This document shows positions 17,920-26,421 of a stretch of 64,000 nt of DNA, one piece after another. Location: NCBI RefSeq assembly GCF_000808575.1, contig NZ_JWLW01000015.1, positions 62,001 to 126,000 of the forward strand. Reading direction: 5' to 3'. The translations under genes were made by a program, and so were the position numbers. The first letter of the stretch is position 1, and each line of letters begins with the position of its first letter. The notes under the pieces were generated by a model, which saw only the letters and a list, made by a program, of their open reading frames with translations, searched no databases and was not told where the DNA came from. Source of the DNA: Alteromonas marina. Its GTDB lineage: Bacteria; Pseudomonadota; Gammaproteobacteria; Enterobacterales; Alteromonadaceae.

Positions 17920-19236
17920 CTAGAGGCGTTTAGTAAATTGCCCGATAGCGTTTACCACTTCATTGGCACCGCTTTGTATTTCGCTCATTGCTTTGCCTGA
18001 CTGCGTTGAATACTCTAAGGCTTCGCGCGCTTTTTCCTGACCCGCTTCAATTAACTGAACTGCATTTTCTGTTAACTTTCTGTTTTCTACGACGACGTTT
18101 ACGATTTCTTCAGTTGCGCTACTGGTTCGCGACGCTAGCTGCCTGACTTCATCGGCAACCACCGCGAAACCACGCCCTTGATCGCCTGCACGTGCAGCTT
18201 CAATAGCAGCGTTAAGCGCCAATAAATTAGTTTGATCGGCAATTCCGCTAATACTTTTAACCAAGTCCGCAACTTTTTGGGATTGCTCATCTAGGTCCTT
18301 AATACCTTCACTCGCATTGCCCATCTGTTTCGTTAATTCGTTCATCGCCTTAACCGTAGAATCGAGCACTTGATTTCCCTTACGAGCTTGCTCTCCAGTT
18401 TCTTGCGAAATGTTGAATGCAACGTTGGCGGCTTCGGAAATGGCGAACTCCCGCTTCATTTGCTCTGTAATTACCGTTGCGAATTTTACTACTTTATAAA
18501 GCTGACCATCTTCGTTTCTGATGGGGTTATATGACGCTTCTAGCCACACTTCATTCCCTCGGCTATCAATGCGTTTGAAGCGTCCAGATTCTAACTGTCC
18601 TTGCGCTAGCCCACGCCAAAACTGTTTGTATTCTTCCGAGTTCGTCTCTTGCTCTGTGCAAAAGATCCTATGATGCTTTCCAACTATTTGCTCCAACTTG
18701 TAGCCCATTGCTTTCAAAAAGTTTTCATTGGCTTTAATTATGCTCCCATCTAGATTGAACTCTATGACTGCGGAAGAGCGATTAAGTCCGGCAAGCATGT
18801 CTCTAAGTTCGTTGCTATAGGAAATATTGCGGGTTTGCTCAGCCATATAGAAAGCAATGCATTTTACGTTTCCATAAGCGTCGTCGATGGGCTGTACGAT
18901 GCCTCTTACCCAAATCTCATGGCCTTTTGCATTATTGAAGCTAACTGCGCCATGCCAATGACGATGATTTTTAACAGCGCCTAGCATATCTTGAACGTCC
19001 GATTTCTTAAGCGATTTCGGGTCCATTAGGCTTTCAAGGGACTTCCCTTCTAGCTCTGAAATCTTAAATCCTGTTGCTTGAGTACATAGATCATTAATTG
19101 CATGTATACGTCCGTCTGCATTCAACTCAATGTACAACATTTCTTCACGAAGCTCTTCCTTAACCGTTTGATATGCCGCCAGTTCCTTTTCCAAACGTTG
19201 GTTTTCGGCTATCAACTCTTTATTTTTGAAAAACAT
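17920..19236 (-). CDS. PAS-PAS methyl-accepting protein, soluble (BdlA/Aer2-like)
   Basis: A 438-aa protein without membrane helices. It has an N-terminal coiled coil (residues 1-35), two PAS domains (about 35-140 and 150-265; [17 protein letters not shown] and [17 protein letters not shown]) and a short methyl-accepting signalling domain with the hairpin tip [35 protein letters not shown]. This is the layout of Pseudomonas BdlA, which links energy or nutrient cues to chemotaxis and biofilm dispersal. The C-terminus ends soon after the adaptation helix. It is upstream of no chemotaxis operon here and sits inside the nitrate gene region, so a role in responding to nitrogen or redox state is possible but unproven. 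Confidence 0.85.
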   Translation of the reverse strand: MFFKNKELIAENQRLEKELAAYQTVKEELREEMLYIELNADGRIHAINDLCTQATGFKISELEGKSLESLMDPKSLKKSDVQDMLGAVKNHRHWHGAVSFNNAKGHEIWVRGIVQPIDDAYGNVKCIAFYMAEQTRNISYSNELRDMLAGLNRSSAVIEFNLDGSIIKANENFLKAMGYKLEQIVGKHHRIFCTEQETNSEEYKQFWRGLAQGQLESGRFKRIDSRGNEVWLEASYNPIRNEDGQLYKVVKFATVITEQMKREFAISEAANVAFNISQETGEQARKGNQVLDSTVKAMNELTKQMGNASEGIKDLDEQSQKVADLVKSISGIADQTNLLALNAAIEAARAGDQGRGFAVVADEVRQLASRTSSATEEIVNVVVENRKLTENAVQLIEAGQEKAREALEYSTQSGKAMSEIQSGANEVVNAIGQFTKRL

Positions 19237-19520
19237 CCTGCGCTCCTAATTAACTTCGTTTCACGCATTATTTATCAGCCGACTTAGCTCATAACGAAGC
19301 CCCCCTGACAAAATAGGCACTGGCGTATCACACTGAAATACGGTTAGTTGTCTGAAACGATAAGCTAGTTTTTATTGGTTTTGATTAAAGATAGCAGAGG
19401 AAATGAAGTTTATTGATGTTTCACACAAATAAAACTGAAGTTTTTTTGTTCAATAAAGATTAAAGATAGCCCAGTTTGGGGATTGGCATAAACGCGCTTC
19501 TTTTTGCTATACAAAAATAC

Positions 19521-20859
19521 TCAAGGCAGCGATGAAAACACGCAGCGATTCCGGCCGCCCGTTTTGGCGCCGTACAAAGCTTTATCAGCGGTATTCAGGA
19601 TCGAAGTTAACGTCCAGTTGTGGTGATTAACGAAATTGATCGTTGCAACGCCCAAACTTGCGGTAATTACGGGTGAAACTGTGCTCTTGCTGTGCTCTAT
19701 CCCTAATGATTCTATCGCATCTCGAATCTCTTCAGCTTTCACCTTCGCGCCTTTCTCATCGGTATTGGGCAAAATCGCTACGAACTCCTCACCACCGTAT
19801 CGAGCACAGAAATCAGTGTTACGGGTAATGACTTCATTAAGCCCAATAGCGACGGTTTTCAGGCATTCATCCCCTTTAGGGTGACCATAGTTGTCATTGT
19901 AAAGTTTGAAACTATCGACATCCAAGATAACTACCGTCAACGGCCAGTCATACCGTTTTGACATGGCTATCGCTTTTTCCATTTCCATTTTGAACGCCCG
20001 TCGATTTGGAATATTAGTAAGGGGATCGCTAAGTGACAAACGAATCAATTCGGTTTCTTGGCTCTTTACTCTCTCAAAATACAGTGCGAAGGTTTTAGCC
20101 AGGCGAGATATCTCGTCACTGCCTTCAAAGCTTGCTACTTCTTCACTATTTTTTTCAACCAAGTTGGTTAAAGCAATTAAACGCAGAATTATACGTTTGT
20201 TCAGCATGGTATTAATAAAAGGGAACGGGTAGGAATAGTGCAGCAAAATAATATCTGCGCCTTGCTGTCGCAATCTTTTAGACTCCTCCATGATGGCCTT
20301 TTGAGGAGGCGTTATAACAGTATCAGATAATTGGTACTCTTCTATCACTCTCTCATGTAGAACTGATATAACACCAAGAGTTAATTCTTCTTTTTTCTAC
20401 ACTCACAGAAGTGTGCAGGCCGTCAGGGGAGCGCCCCATCCGGTTATCTATCACGTTGCTGGCGACCAATGGAAAGGCAGCCTCATAAGAACGAAGAGAC
20501 AGTTCATCTTCATAGAAACTAAATTCTCTTTTTGTGACCCCCATCACATCTGGCTCAAGGGAATTGAGAATATCAATAATGTGGGAGCGACGGTCAAACG
20601 AGGATAGCGCGCTCGGTCCAATTGAACCGCCGCCGAAAATGAAAAAGACGGTATCACTATTTTGCCGCTGCTGTTTTACGAGGGTCTGTAGATTTGCTTA
20701 ACGCCCTGTGCGGGAATCGCTTATATTAGGCATATCTGCGGTTAGAACGAAAGTTACCCTAGAGGTTATAACCTGTTCTCGATTTTCAGATACAGCATAA
20801 CCTGCTCGAAATAAGAGCGACAGGCTAACTAAAAAGACGAGCCATTGCGTGATTCGCAT
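19521..20859 (-). pseudogene. Broken signal-peptide/metallophosphatase-like/GGDEF gene
   Basis: Read leftwards from the ATG at 20859, the frame encodes a signal peptide (MRITQWLVFLVSLSLLF), then VTFVLTADMPNISDSRTGR, and meets a TAA at 20700-20698. The same frame continues afterwards (TLVKQQRQNSDTVFFIFGGG, NSLEPDVMGVTKREFSF, AFPLVASNVID), which resembles the metallophosphatase/5'-nucleotidase fold. At an A6 run (20396-20391) the frame shifts: one A fewer restores VEKEELTLGVISVLHERVIEEY into the 275-aa GGDEF ORF ending at 19521. The GGDEF domain itself is intact (GGEEF, DVDSF). A HAMP-like segment (GSDEISRLAKTF) precedes it, but no clear membrane helix remains, suggesting an internal deletion too. 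A 275-aa remnant could still be translated. Confidence 0.8.
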
Positions 20860-20950
20860 AACACCACTTAAGGTAACTTTGCTAATACTATTAACAAGTA
20901 TAGCAACGATTAAGTCAATGCGACGATTGACTATTTTTCCTCTATGAAGA

Positions 20951-20978
20951 GGGTTTAACCCCCCCCCCGCAGTTAAAC
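20951..20978. repeat. C10 homopolymer within an inverted repeat
   Basis: Ten C residues (20959-20968) lie between GTTTAAC and GTTAAAC arms, about 100 bp downstream of the ybiB stop. It may be a slippage-prone tract. No coding frame crosses it convincingly. Confidence 0.5.
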
Positions 20979-21069
20979 TTCTATTTATTAGACAGGTAAC
21001 ACGGGCTATCTGACCAATACAAAAGACGTGTGATCTTTGACGGAGTTAAACGGTTATTGCACCAAACGA

Positions 21070-22056
21070 TTAAAACGGCGTTGCGCTTTTATCGCGCTGT
21101 GCCCAAAGCTGCCTTGCCTGGGACAGGGCATCTGCAACATCACACTTTTGTAGCAGTACCAAATAGCTGGCAAGTGTGCTTAAGATGGCTTGTTCACCGT
21201 AAAGGCTATTCGCGTTACCCGCCCACACATCAAGCATGTCGTTGACGTTCATGTCTTTATCTTTAAGCGCCCATTTGTCAGCAACCACCGGCATTATTAC
21301 TTCTTCGGTCTCACCATTTCGGGTAATAAATAGCTCAGTTTCCCGCTCACCATTAACTTCAGGATCTCCGCCATCACCACGAAAGCAAAGCGCATCTATA
21401 GATGGATAATTCTCATTAACGCGGCAGTGTTTGTGGTCAAGGTGCATATGGTAAACGCCCTGTACGCAAAATTGTGCAGCGGTGGGATTCAACAACCTTG
21501 CGAGGGTGTTAGCGCATGAACGCAGGCCAAATACCTCACGAAGCTTAATAATTGTGTCGAGCGCAGGCAGCAAAGAAGACAAATCAAGGTAAGTCACCCC
21601 TTTATCCATTAGCTGCTGTTTGGCGTCTGCAATACTGCTAACTTCAGGCAGGCCCAATTGGGGTAACGCTATACTTGCATAAAGGCGCCCCGAACCCGGT
21701 TCATGAGCACCGTGAAGCATGACCGAGTAACCATTGTTGGCTAGAACCGCTACGGCCAATAAGTACCACGGTAACTGGCGACGCTTTCCCGCGTAGCAGC
21801 CAATATCTAACGTGGGGGTGAGGGTTTTAACTTCTGGCTCTATCAGCTCTCTGCATGCATCGACAAAGCCAATAACTTCTTCTGGTGTTTCTTCACGGGT
21901 ACGCAGCAACATAAGAAATGCACCGCGTTGATCGCCTGTCACTTCATTGGCCAATACCATTTTCATGGCATGATAAGCCTCATCACGGGTAAGGCTACGC
22001 CCCCCTTTTTGACCTTTTCCAATAATTTTTATGTATTCACTAAATGGTTGCAGCAT
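21070..22056 (-). CDS. ybiB: YbiB/TrpD2 family protein (anthranilate phosphoribosyltransferase-like fold)
   Basis: A 328-aa protein of the TrpD2/YbiB family. It keeps the glycosyltransferase-3 N-terminal helices (GGRSLTRDEAYHAMKMVLANEVTGDQRGAFLMLLRTREETPEEVIG) and the phosphoribosyltransferase-like core (HGAHEPGSGR, LRSCANTLARLLNP). E. coli YbiB binds DNA or RNA without sequence preference and is not a tryptophan enzyme. It is the last gene of the nitrite/nitrate reductase operon and overlaps cobA by 17 bp, so it is co-transcribed with it. Its role in nitrate assimilation is not known; the linkage recurs in other proteobacteria as I recall. Confidence 0.85.
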   Translation of the reverse strand: MLQPFSEYIKIIGKGQKGGRSLTRDEAYHAMKMVLANEVTGDQRGAFLMLLRTREETPEEVIGFVDACRELIEPEVKTLTPTLDIGCYAGKRRQLPWYLLAVAVLANNGYSVMLHGAHEPGSGRLYASIALPQLGLPEVSSIADAKQQLMDKGVTYLDLSSLLPALDTIIKLREVFGLRSCANTLARLLNPTAAQFCVQGVYHMHLDHKHCRVNENYPSIDALCFRGDGGDPEVNGERETELFITRNGETEEVIMPVVADKWALKDKDMNVNDMLDVWAGNANSLYGEQAILSTLASYLVLLQKCDVADALSQARQLWAQRDKSATPF

Positions 22057-23023
22057 GCTTGGATGAATGTAATAGAAGAGTATTTACCTGTTGACGAGAC
22101 TCTACCACCTTTCCAAATATAAGTAACGTAGGCCCCGTTAAATTTGCTGCTTCTACCTTGCTATGAATATCGGCAAGCACGCCAGTAATCACGCGCTGTT
22201 CGGGCGAAGTGGCATTTTCAATTGCCGCTACTGGCCATGTGGTTGGCACGTTGTGATGAATCAAGCCTTTGCATAGCCCTTCAAGTCGGCTTAGCCCCAT
22301 ATAAACCACCATGGTTTGCTTCAATACATTTTGCGCCATGGGTGCCATCTCTGGCCATTGATCCACGTCCTTAAAATGTGCGGTCATAAAACTCACCGAC
22401 TGAGCACAACGCCTGTCGGTTAAAGGGATCCCCGTATAGGCTGACACACCCGATGCTGCCGTAATACCAGGAACAATAGCAAAAGGAATGTTGGCTTTTG
22501 TGAGTGCATCGGTTTCTTCGCAGGTTCTTGCAAATAGGGCTGGGTCACCGCCTTTTAACCGTACGACAGTGTGACCGTTGCTTGCCAATTCAACCACTCG
22601 CTTGCATATAGCGTCTTGGGTAAAGCTATGCTTTTTGCAGCGTTTTCCTACATATTCTTTCACCACTTTAGAGGGAATTAGCGCGAGAATATCTTCGCTG
22701 ACTAAAGCATCGAACAGTACGACATCGGCTTGTTGCAGAAGACGAAACGCTTTTAACGTAAGTAACTCGGCATCACCAGGGCCAGCGCCGACGATGAACA
22801 CCTGCCCTTGTTTAAGACCTTCAGTTTGCCTGTTTGCTAACTTCAACCACTTGCCAAAGTATGAATGCTTAGCTGGAGCTTTTGGATTATCGGAGCGCTG
22901 GCGCGTCGTCACGGTCGTGGCCGAGGTAGAAATAGCATCGCGATAAAAGAGGTTTAACAAAGGTTTCTGCGGTTTAAATAAGGTGCGCAAAAACGGTAAC
23001 GACCAACTAGATGCAATTGACAT
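22040..23023 (-). CDS. cobA: Uroporphyrinogen-III C-methyltransferase (SUMT)
   Basis: A 327-aa enzyme that methylates uroporphyrinogen III twice with S-adenosylmethionine to give precorrin-2, the precursor of siroheme. The SUMT motifs are complete: VFIVGAGPGDAELLTLKA, VVRLKGGDPALFAR, VPGITAASGVSAYTGIPLT and VVYMGLSRL. About 70 residues precede the core and match no domain; part of this may be an overextended start, though no better start with a ribosome site is evident. It sits between nasA (12 bp gap) and ybiB (17 bp overlap), providing siroheme for NirB. A second SUMT domain is present in cysG at the right end of the window. Confidence 0.92.
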   Translation of the reverse strand: MSIASSWSLPFLRTLFKPQKPLLNLFYRDAISTSATTVTTRQRSDNPKAPAKHSYFGKWLKLANRQTEGLKQGQVFIVGAGPGDAELLTLKAFRLLQQADVVLFDALVSEDILALIPSKVVKEYVGKRCKKHSFTQDAICKRVVELASNGHTVVRLKGGDPALFARTCEETDALTKANIPFAIVPGITAASGVSAYTGIPLTDRRCAQSVSFMTAHFKDVDQWPEMAPMAQNVLKQTMVVYMGLSRLEGLCKGLIHHNVPTTWPVAAIENATSPEQRVITGVLADIHSKVEAANLTGPTLLIFGKVVESRQQVNTLLLHSSKHAATI

Positions 23024-23035
23024 GATTTAACGCTC

Positions 23036-25927
23036 CTAAACAGATTGAATTTCAATGACTAAATGCTTGTCTATCAGTTGAGACAAGGCGGGTTTGCACG
23101 AGCCACAATTCGTACCACATTTTAATGCTTCACCAAGCTCTGCCACCGAACTACAGCCTTCCTTGATGGCATGTGTAATGGTTTTTTCGCGCACTTCAAA
23201 ACAGCTACAAACTACATCACCGTTTAAAAATGCGTCGTCTACTTGGCCACGTATTAAATTGCGCTGTATGTCTGTAGAAATAGATGTGTTGAGAAGGCTG
23301 GCGAGCCATTCGTTAGGTACTGACCATGTATTTTTTAAATGTGGCGCTGCCTGCGCTGTTGTATGTGCAGCTGCTGGTGCCCTTTCACCCTTTTCTGGCT
23401 CATCGCCTAAAAACGCCGCGAAACAAAGAGTATCATCGACAAGCGCAAGGCATACTGAGTATGTATGATGATGAAATTGCAATAGCACCGCGTTTTGCGG
23501 CAGCAGGGGTATCAACGCTTGGGTAAAATCTCGACGACCTTTGTTCGAAGCAACATTCAATACTGATAATGCTGCATCCGAGTTATTTAAAGGTGAAGAC
23601 GCCTCTGTGCTTTCAAGCGGTGCCGTATTCCAGTAATCACACGCATGCTTTAGTGCGTCTTCATAACTGGGGCTAAATTCTGAATTAAGTGTTGATTGGT
23701 TTACTGATGAAACAAAGAGCTTGCCGTAGGTAACGAAATGAGCAGGCGCGATAGCAACCGCCGCGTGTTTTAACTCTGGTTGCCCTGAAATAGGGTCTAC
23801 CGCGCTGGCATAAAGTGCGCCTAGTTTACTGTGCGAACCCCATTGCGCCGACCAGTGAATGGGAATAAATACTTCCCCTTTGCGCATATCCGTATCCGCT
23901 TTAACCGGATAGATAACGGAGGCGTCTTTACACACTGCACTTGAAAGAGAAACGAGGCTTCCGTCTTCAACGCCCAATTCAGCAGCGTCTTTAGGGTTGA
24001 TATGCACGCAAGCACTTGGCATATGAGCCAGTAACTTTGCCGCTTTACCTGTGCGCGTCATGGTATGCCACTGATCTCGCGCCCGGCCGCTGTTCACAAC
24101 AAAAGGATAAGCGTCTGATGTCACCTGCAATGGCGCTCTGTAAGTTACGGGAATAAGCCTAGCCTTGGCGTTGGGTGTTGAAAACTGCTTGTCTTTAAAA
24201 GGGCGTTTACTGGTAAGGCTAGGTTGAGAATTAGAACTGGCCGTATTCTCAGCTTTTGTAACTGCTTGAAAGGGCCACTGCAAAGGCGATAGCCCGTTGT
24301 ATTGAGCTTCACTTAACGCTTGTAAAGGTGACAGGTCTAATTGTCGCTTACCGTTATTTTGATAGCCGGTTAGCCCAGCGTATTCGCAGAATATTTGTGA
24401 CGGATGGGTAAAATTAAATGCCTCGCCAAAGCCCATTTTACCCGCCACTTCACACAGTATTTGCCAGTCGTGTTTTGCACTACCTGGTGGAGGCAATATA
24501 CCGCGCTGACGTGATATACGGCGCTCTGAGTTTGTTACCGTGCCGTCTTTTTCCGACCACCCCGTGGCAGGAAGGGCAATGTGCGCGTAGTTAAGCGTAT
24601 CGTTAGACTCAACAATATCAGACACCACCACCATGTCACATTTAGAAAGTGCGCGTTCAACTTGACCGCGATTTGGCATACTGACAACGGGGTTAGTCCC
24701 CATTATCCAAACGAATTTTACCTTTCCACTCTCAATTGCATTAAACAAATCAACAGCTTTAAGCCCCTGCCCTTTAGGCATAACAGGGGCGTTCCAATAG
24801 GTTTTAACAGTGCTGATATGCTCAGGGTTTTCAAGGTCCATATGAGCAGCCAGCATATTAGCTAAACCGCCCACTTCGCGGCCCCCCATTGCATTGGGTT
24901 GGCCAGTAATAGAAAACGGACCACAACCGTCTTTAGCAATTAAATCCATTGCTAAATGACAGTTGATAATGGCTTGGGCTTTATCCACACCAGCAGAAGA
25001 CTGGTTTACGCCCATAGAATAAAAAGTAATTGCGCTAGAGGCTTTGCAGAAGGCATCAAAAAAGGCCTTAATACTGTTAACGTCCAGGTCGCATACTTTA
25101 GCAACGTCATCTAACGTTAAGGCATTTGCACTTTTAAGCGTTTCATCAAGCCCCTCGGCATAGCTCTCAACAACGGATTTGTTTATACGACCTTGTGCGT
25201 TTGCATAGCTGAGTAAACCGTTAAATAGCGCTACGTCGCTACCTGGCTTTAATGGAAGGTGTAAATCGGCAATGGTACAGGTTTCGGTTTTGCGTGGGTC
25301 AACAACGATGACCTTCATATTCGGATTTTTCAGCTTTGCTCGCTGAATGCGTTGAAAAAGCACTGGGTGCGCCCAGGCCGCATTACTTCCGGTGATCACC
25401 AGTAAATCTGTACATTCCAAATCGGTGTAATCGCAAGGCACCACATCTTCACCGAAGGCTCGCTTGTACGCGGCAACGGCTGATGACATACATAGGCGTG
25501 AATTCGTATCGATATTGGCACTGCCGATGAAACCTTTCATAAGCTTATTGGCAATGTAATAGTCTTCGGTGAGAAGCTGACCTGATACATAAAAAGCAAC
25601 GGCATCCGCGCCATACTGCGCAATGGTAGAGGTGATCTTATCCGCAATCACATCGGTGGCCGTGTCCCAATCCACCGATTGACCTGCCATGGTTGGGTGA
25701 AGCAAACGTCCGTTTACGTCGTTTGTTTCAAGCAGGTTTGTTCCTTTAACACACAATCTTCCATAATTGGCGGGATGCTCTGGCGTGCCTTTAACAGTGT
25801 CCAGGGTTATGGCACGCGGGCTTACGTTGCAACTGATATCTACACCACACCCTACGCCGCAGTATGGGCATGTTGTTTGTCTTAATTGTTCAGACATCAT
25901 GTCGGGTTGTCGTGTAGGCATATTCAT
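23036..25927 (-). CDS. nasA: Assimilatory nitrate reductase catalytic subunit
   Basis: A 963-aa molybdopterin oxidoreductase reducing nitrate to nitrite in the cytoplasm. An N-terminal 4Fe-4S site (CPYCGVGCGV, about residues 20-29, with a later Cys in GRLCVKG) is followed by the bis-MGD core (SRLCMSSAVAAYKRAFGEDVVPC with the probable Mo-ligand Cys, WAHPVLFQR, IMGTNPVVSMPN, SGRARDQWHTMTRTGK). A C-terminal BFD-like [2Fe-2S] domain has CSCFEV and CGTNCGSC (about residues 905-950), as in Klebsiella NasA. No separate electron-transfer subunit gene (NasB) is next to it. It lies between nirD and cobA. Confidence 0.95.
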   Translation of the reverse strand: MNMPTRQPDMMSEQLRQTTCPYCGVGCGVDISCNVSPRAITLDTVKGTPEHPANYGRLCVKGTNLLETNDVNGRLLHPTMAGQSVDWDTATDVIADKITSTIAQYGADAVAFYVSGQLLTEDYYIANKLMKGFIGSANIDTNSRLCMSSAVAAYKRAFGEDVVPCDYTDLECTDLLVITGSNAAWAHPVLFQRIQRAKLKNPNMKVIVVDPRKTETCTIADLHLPLKPGSDVALFNGLLSYANAQGRINKSVVESYAEGLDETLKSANALTLDDVAKVCDLDVNSIKAFFDAFCKASSAITFYSMGVNQSSAGVDKAQAIINCHLAMDLIAKDGCGPFSITGQPNAMGGREVGGLANMLAAHMDLENPEHISTVKTYWNAPVMPKGQGLKAVDLFNAIESGKVKFVWIMGTNPVVSMPNRGQVERALSKCDMVVVSDIVESNDTLNYAHIALPATGWSEKDGTVTNSERRISRQRGILPPPGSAKHDWQILCEVAGKMGFGEAFNFTHPSQIFCEYAGLTGYQNNGKRQLDLSPLQALSEAQYNGLSPLQWPFQAVTKAENTASSNSQPSLTSKRPFKDKQFSTPNAKARLIPVTYRAPLQVTSDAYPFVVNSGRARDQWHTMTRTGKAAKLLAHMPSACVHINPKDAAELGVEDGSLVSLSSAVCKDASVIYPVKADTDMRKGEVFIPIHWSAQWGSHSKLGALYASAVDPISGQPELKHAAVAIAPAHFVTYGKLFVSSVNQSTLNSEFSPSYEDALKHACDYWNTAPLESTEASSPLNNSDAALSVLNVASNKGRRDFTQALIPLLPQNAVLLQFHHHTYSVCLALVDDTLCFAAFLGDEPEKGERAPAAAHTTAQAAPHLKNTWSVPNEWLASLLNTSISTDIQRNLIRGQVDDAFLNGDVVCSCFEVREKTITHAIKEGCSSVAELGEALKCGTNCGSCKPALSQLIDKHLVIEIQSV

Positions 25928-26013
25928 TTCATTACCTTTTTCGGTTTCACAGCTTTTGAATGCATTTTGCTAACAGGCTTTATTCATGTGGGCGTATAAA
26001 AAAGACAGTTTGC

Positions 26014-26385
26014 TTAAACGCCCACAAAAACCTTTTCGCCCTCTACCTTCACAGCGTAAGCCGTGACGGAAACATCGTCGTGTTCTTTACACAGCCCGGT
26101 TTCTAAAAAGTAATGCTCTTTGTATAAAGGCGAAGCAACAACAGGTGCACCGCCTATCGACCCTAGAAGCCCGCGATAGAGTACGTTTGCTTTACCAATA
26201 GGGTCGTAGTTACTAATGGCGAAAACCTGAGTTTCGCCGTTTATCTTCAAACTGAAAATTGCCACTTGCTGTGAGTCGACAAGGGCGCAAACCCCACTGT
26301 TTGTCACTAAGTCGTTCGTCTCACAAACGTAGTGCCATTGCACTTGCTGTGGTTCTGACGCCATTACATTTTGCGCTGCTGACAT
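26014..26385 (-). CDS. nirD: Nitrite reductase small subunit
   Basis: A 123-aa NirD protein with the Rieske-like fold (GVCALVDSQQVAIFSL, FAISNYDPIGKANVLYRGLLG, SPLYKEHYFLETGLC). As in other NirD proteins the Cys/His ligands of a Rieske cluster are absent, so it is a structural partner of NirB. The gene follows nirB by 36 bp and precedes nasA by 86 bp in the same direction. Confidence 0.93.
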   Translation of the reverse strand: MSAAQNVMASEPQQVQWHYVCETNDLVTNSGVCALVDSQQVAIFSLKINGETQVFAISNYDPIGKANVLYRGLLGSIGGAPVVASPLYKEHYFLETGLCKEHDDVSVTAYAVKVEGEKVFVGV

Positions 26386-26421
26386 AATTTGATTCTCCTA
26401 ACAGGGTTGATAAGCCAGTGG

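Noticed and set aside
20353..20547. Separate 64-aa ORF
   Set aside because: It is an internal piece of the broken GGDEF gene, in the same frame as the signal-peptide part.
23094..23468. 124-aa ORF opposite nasA
   Set aside because: Shadow of a strongly supported coding region on the other strand; no family features.
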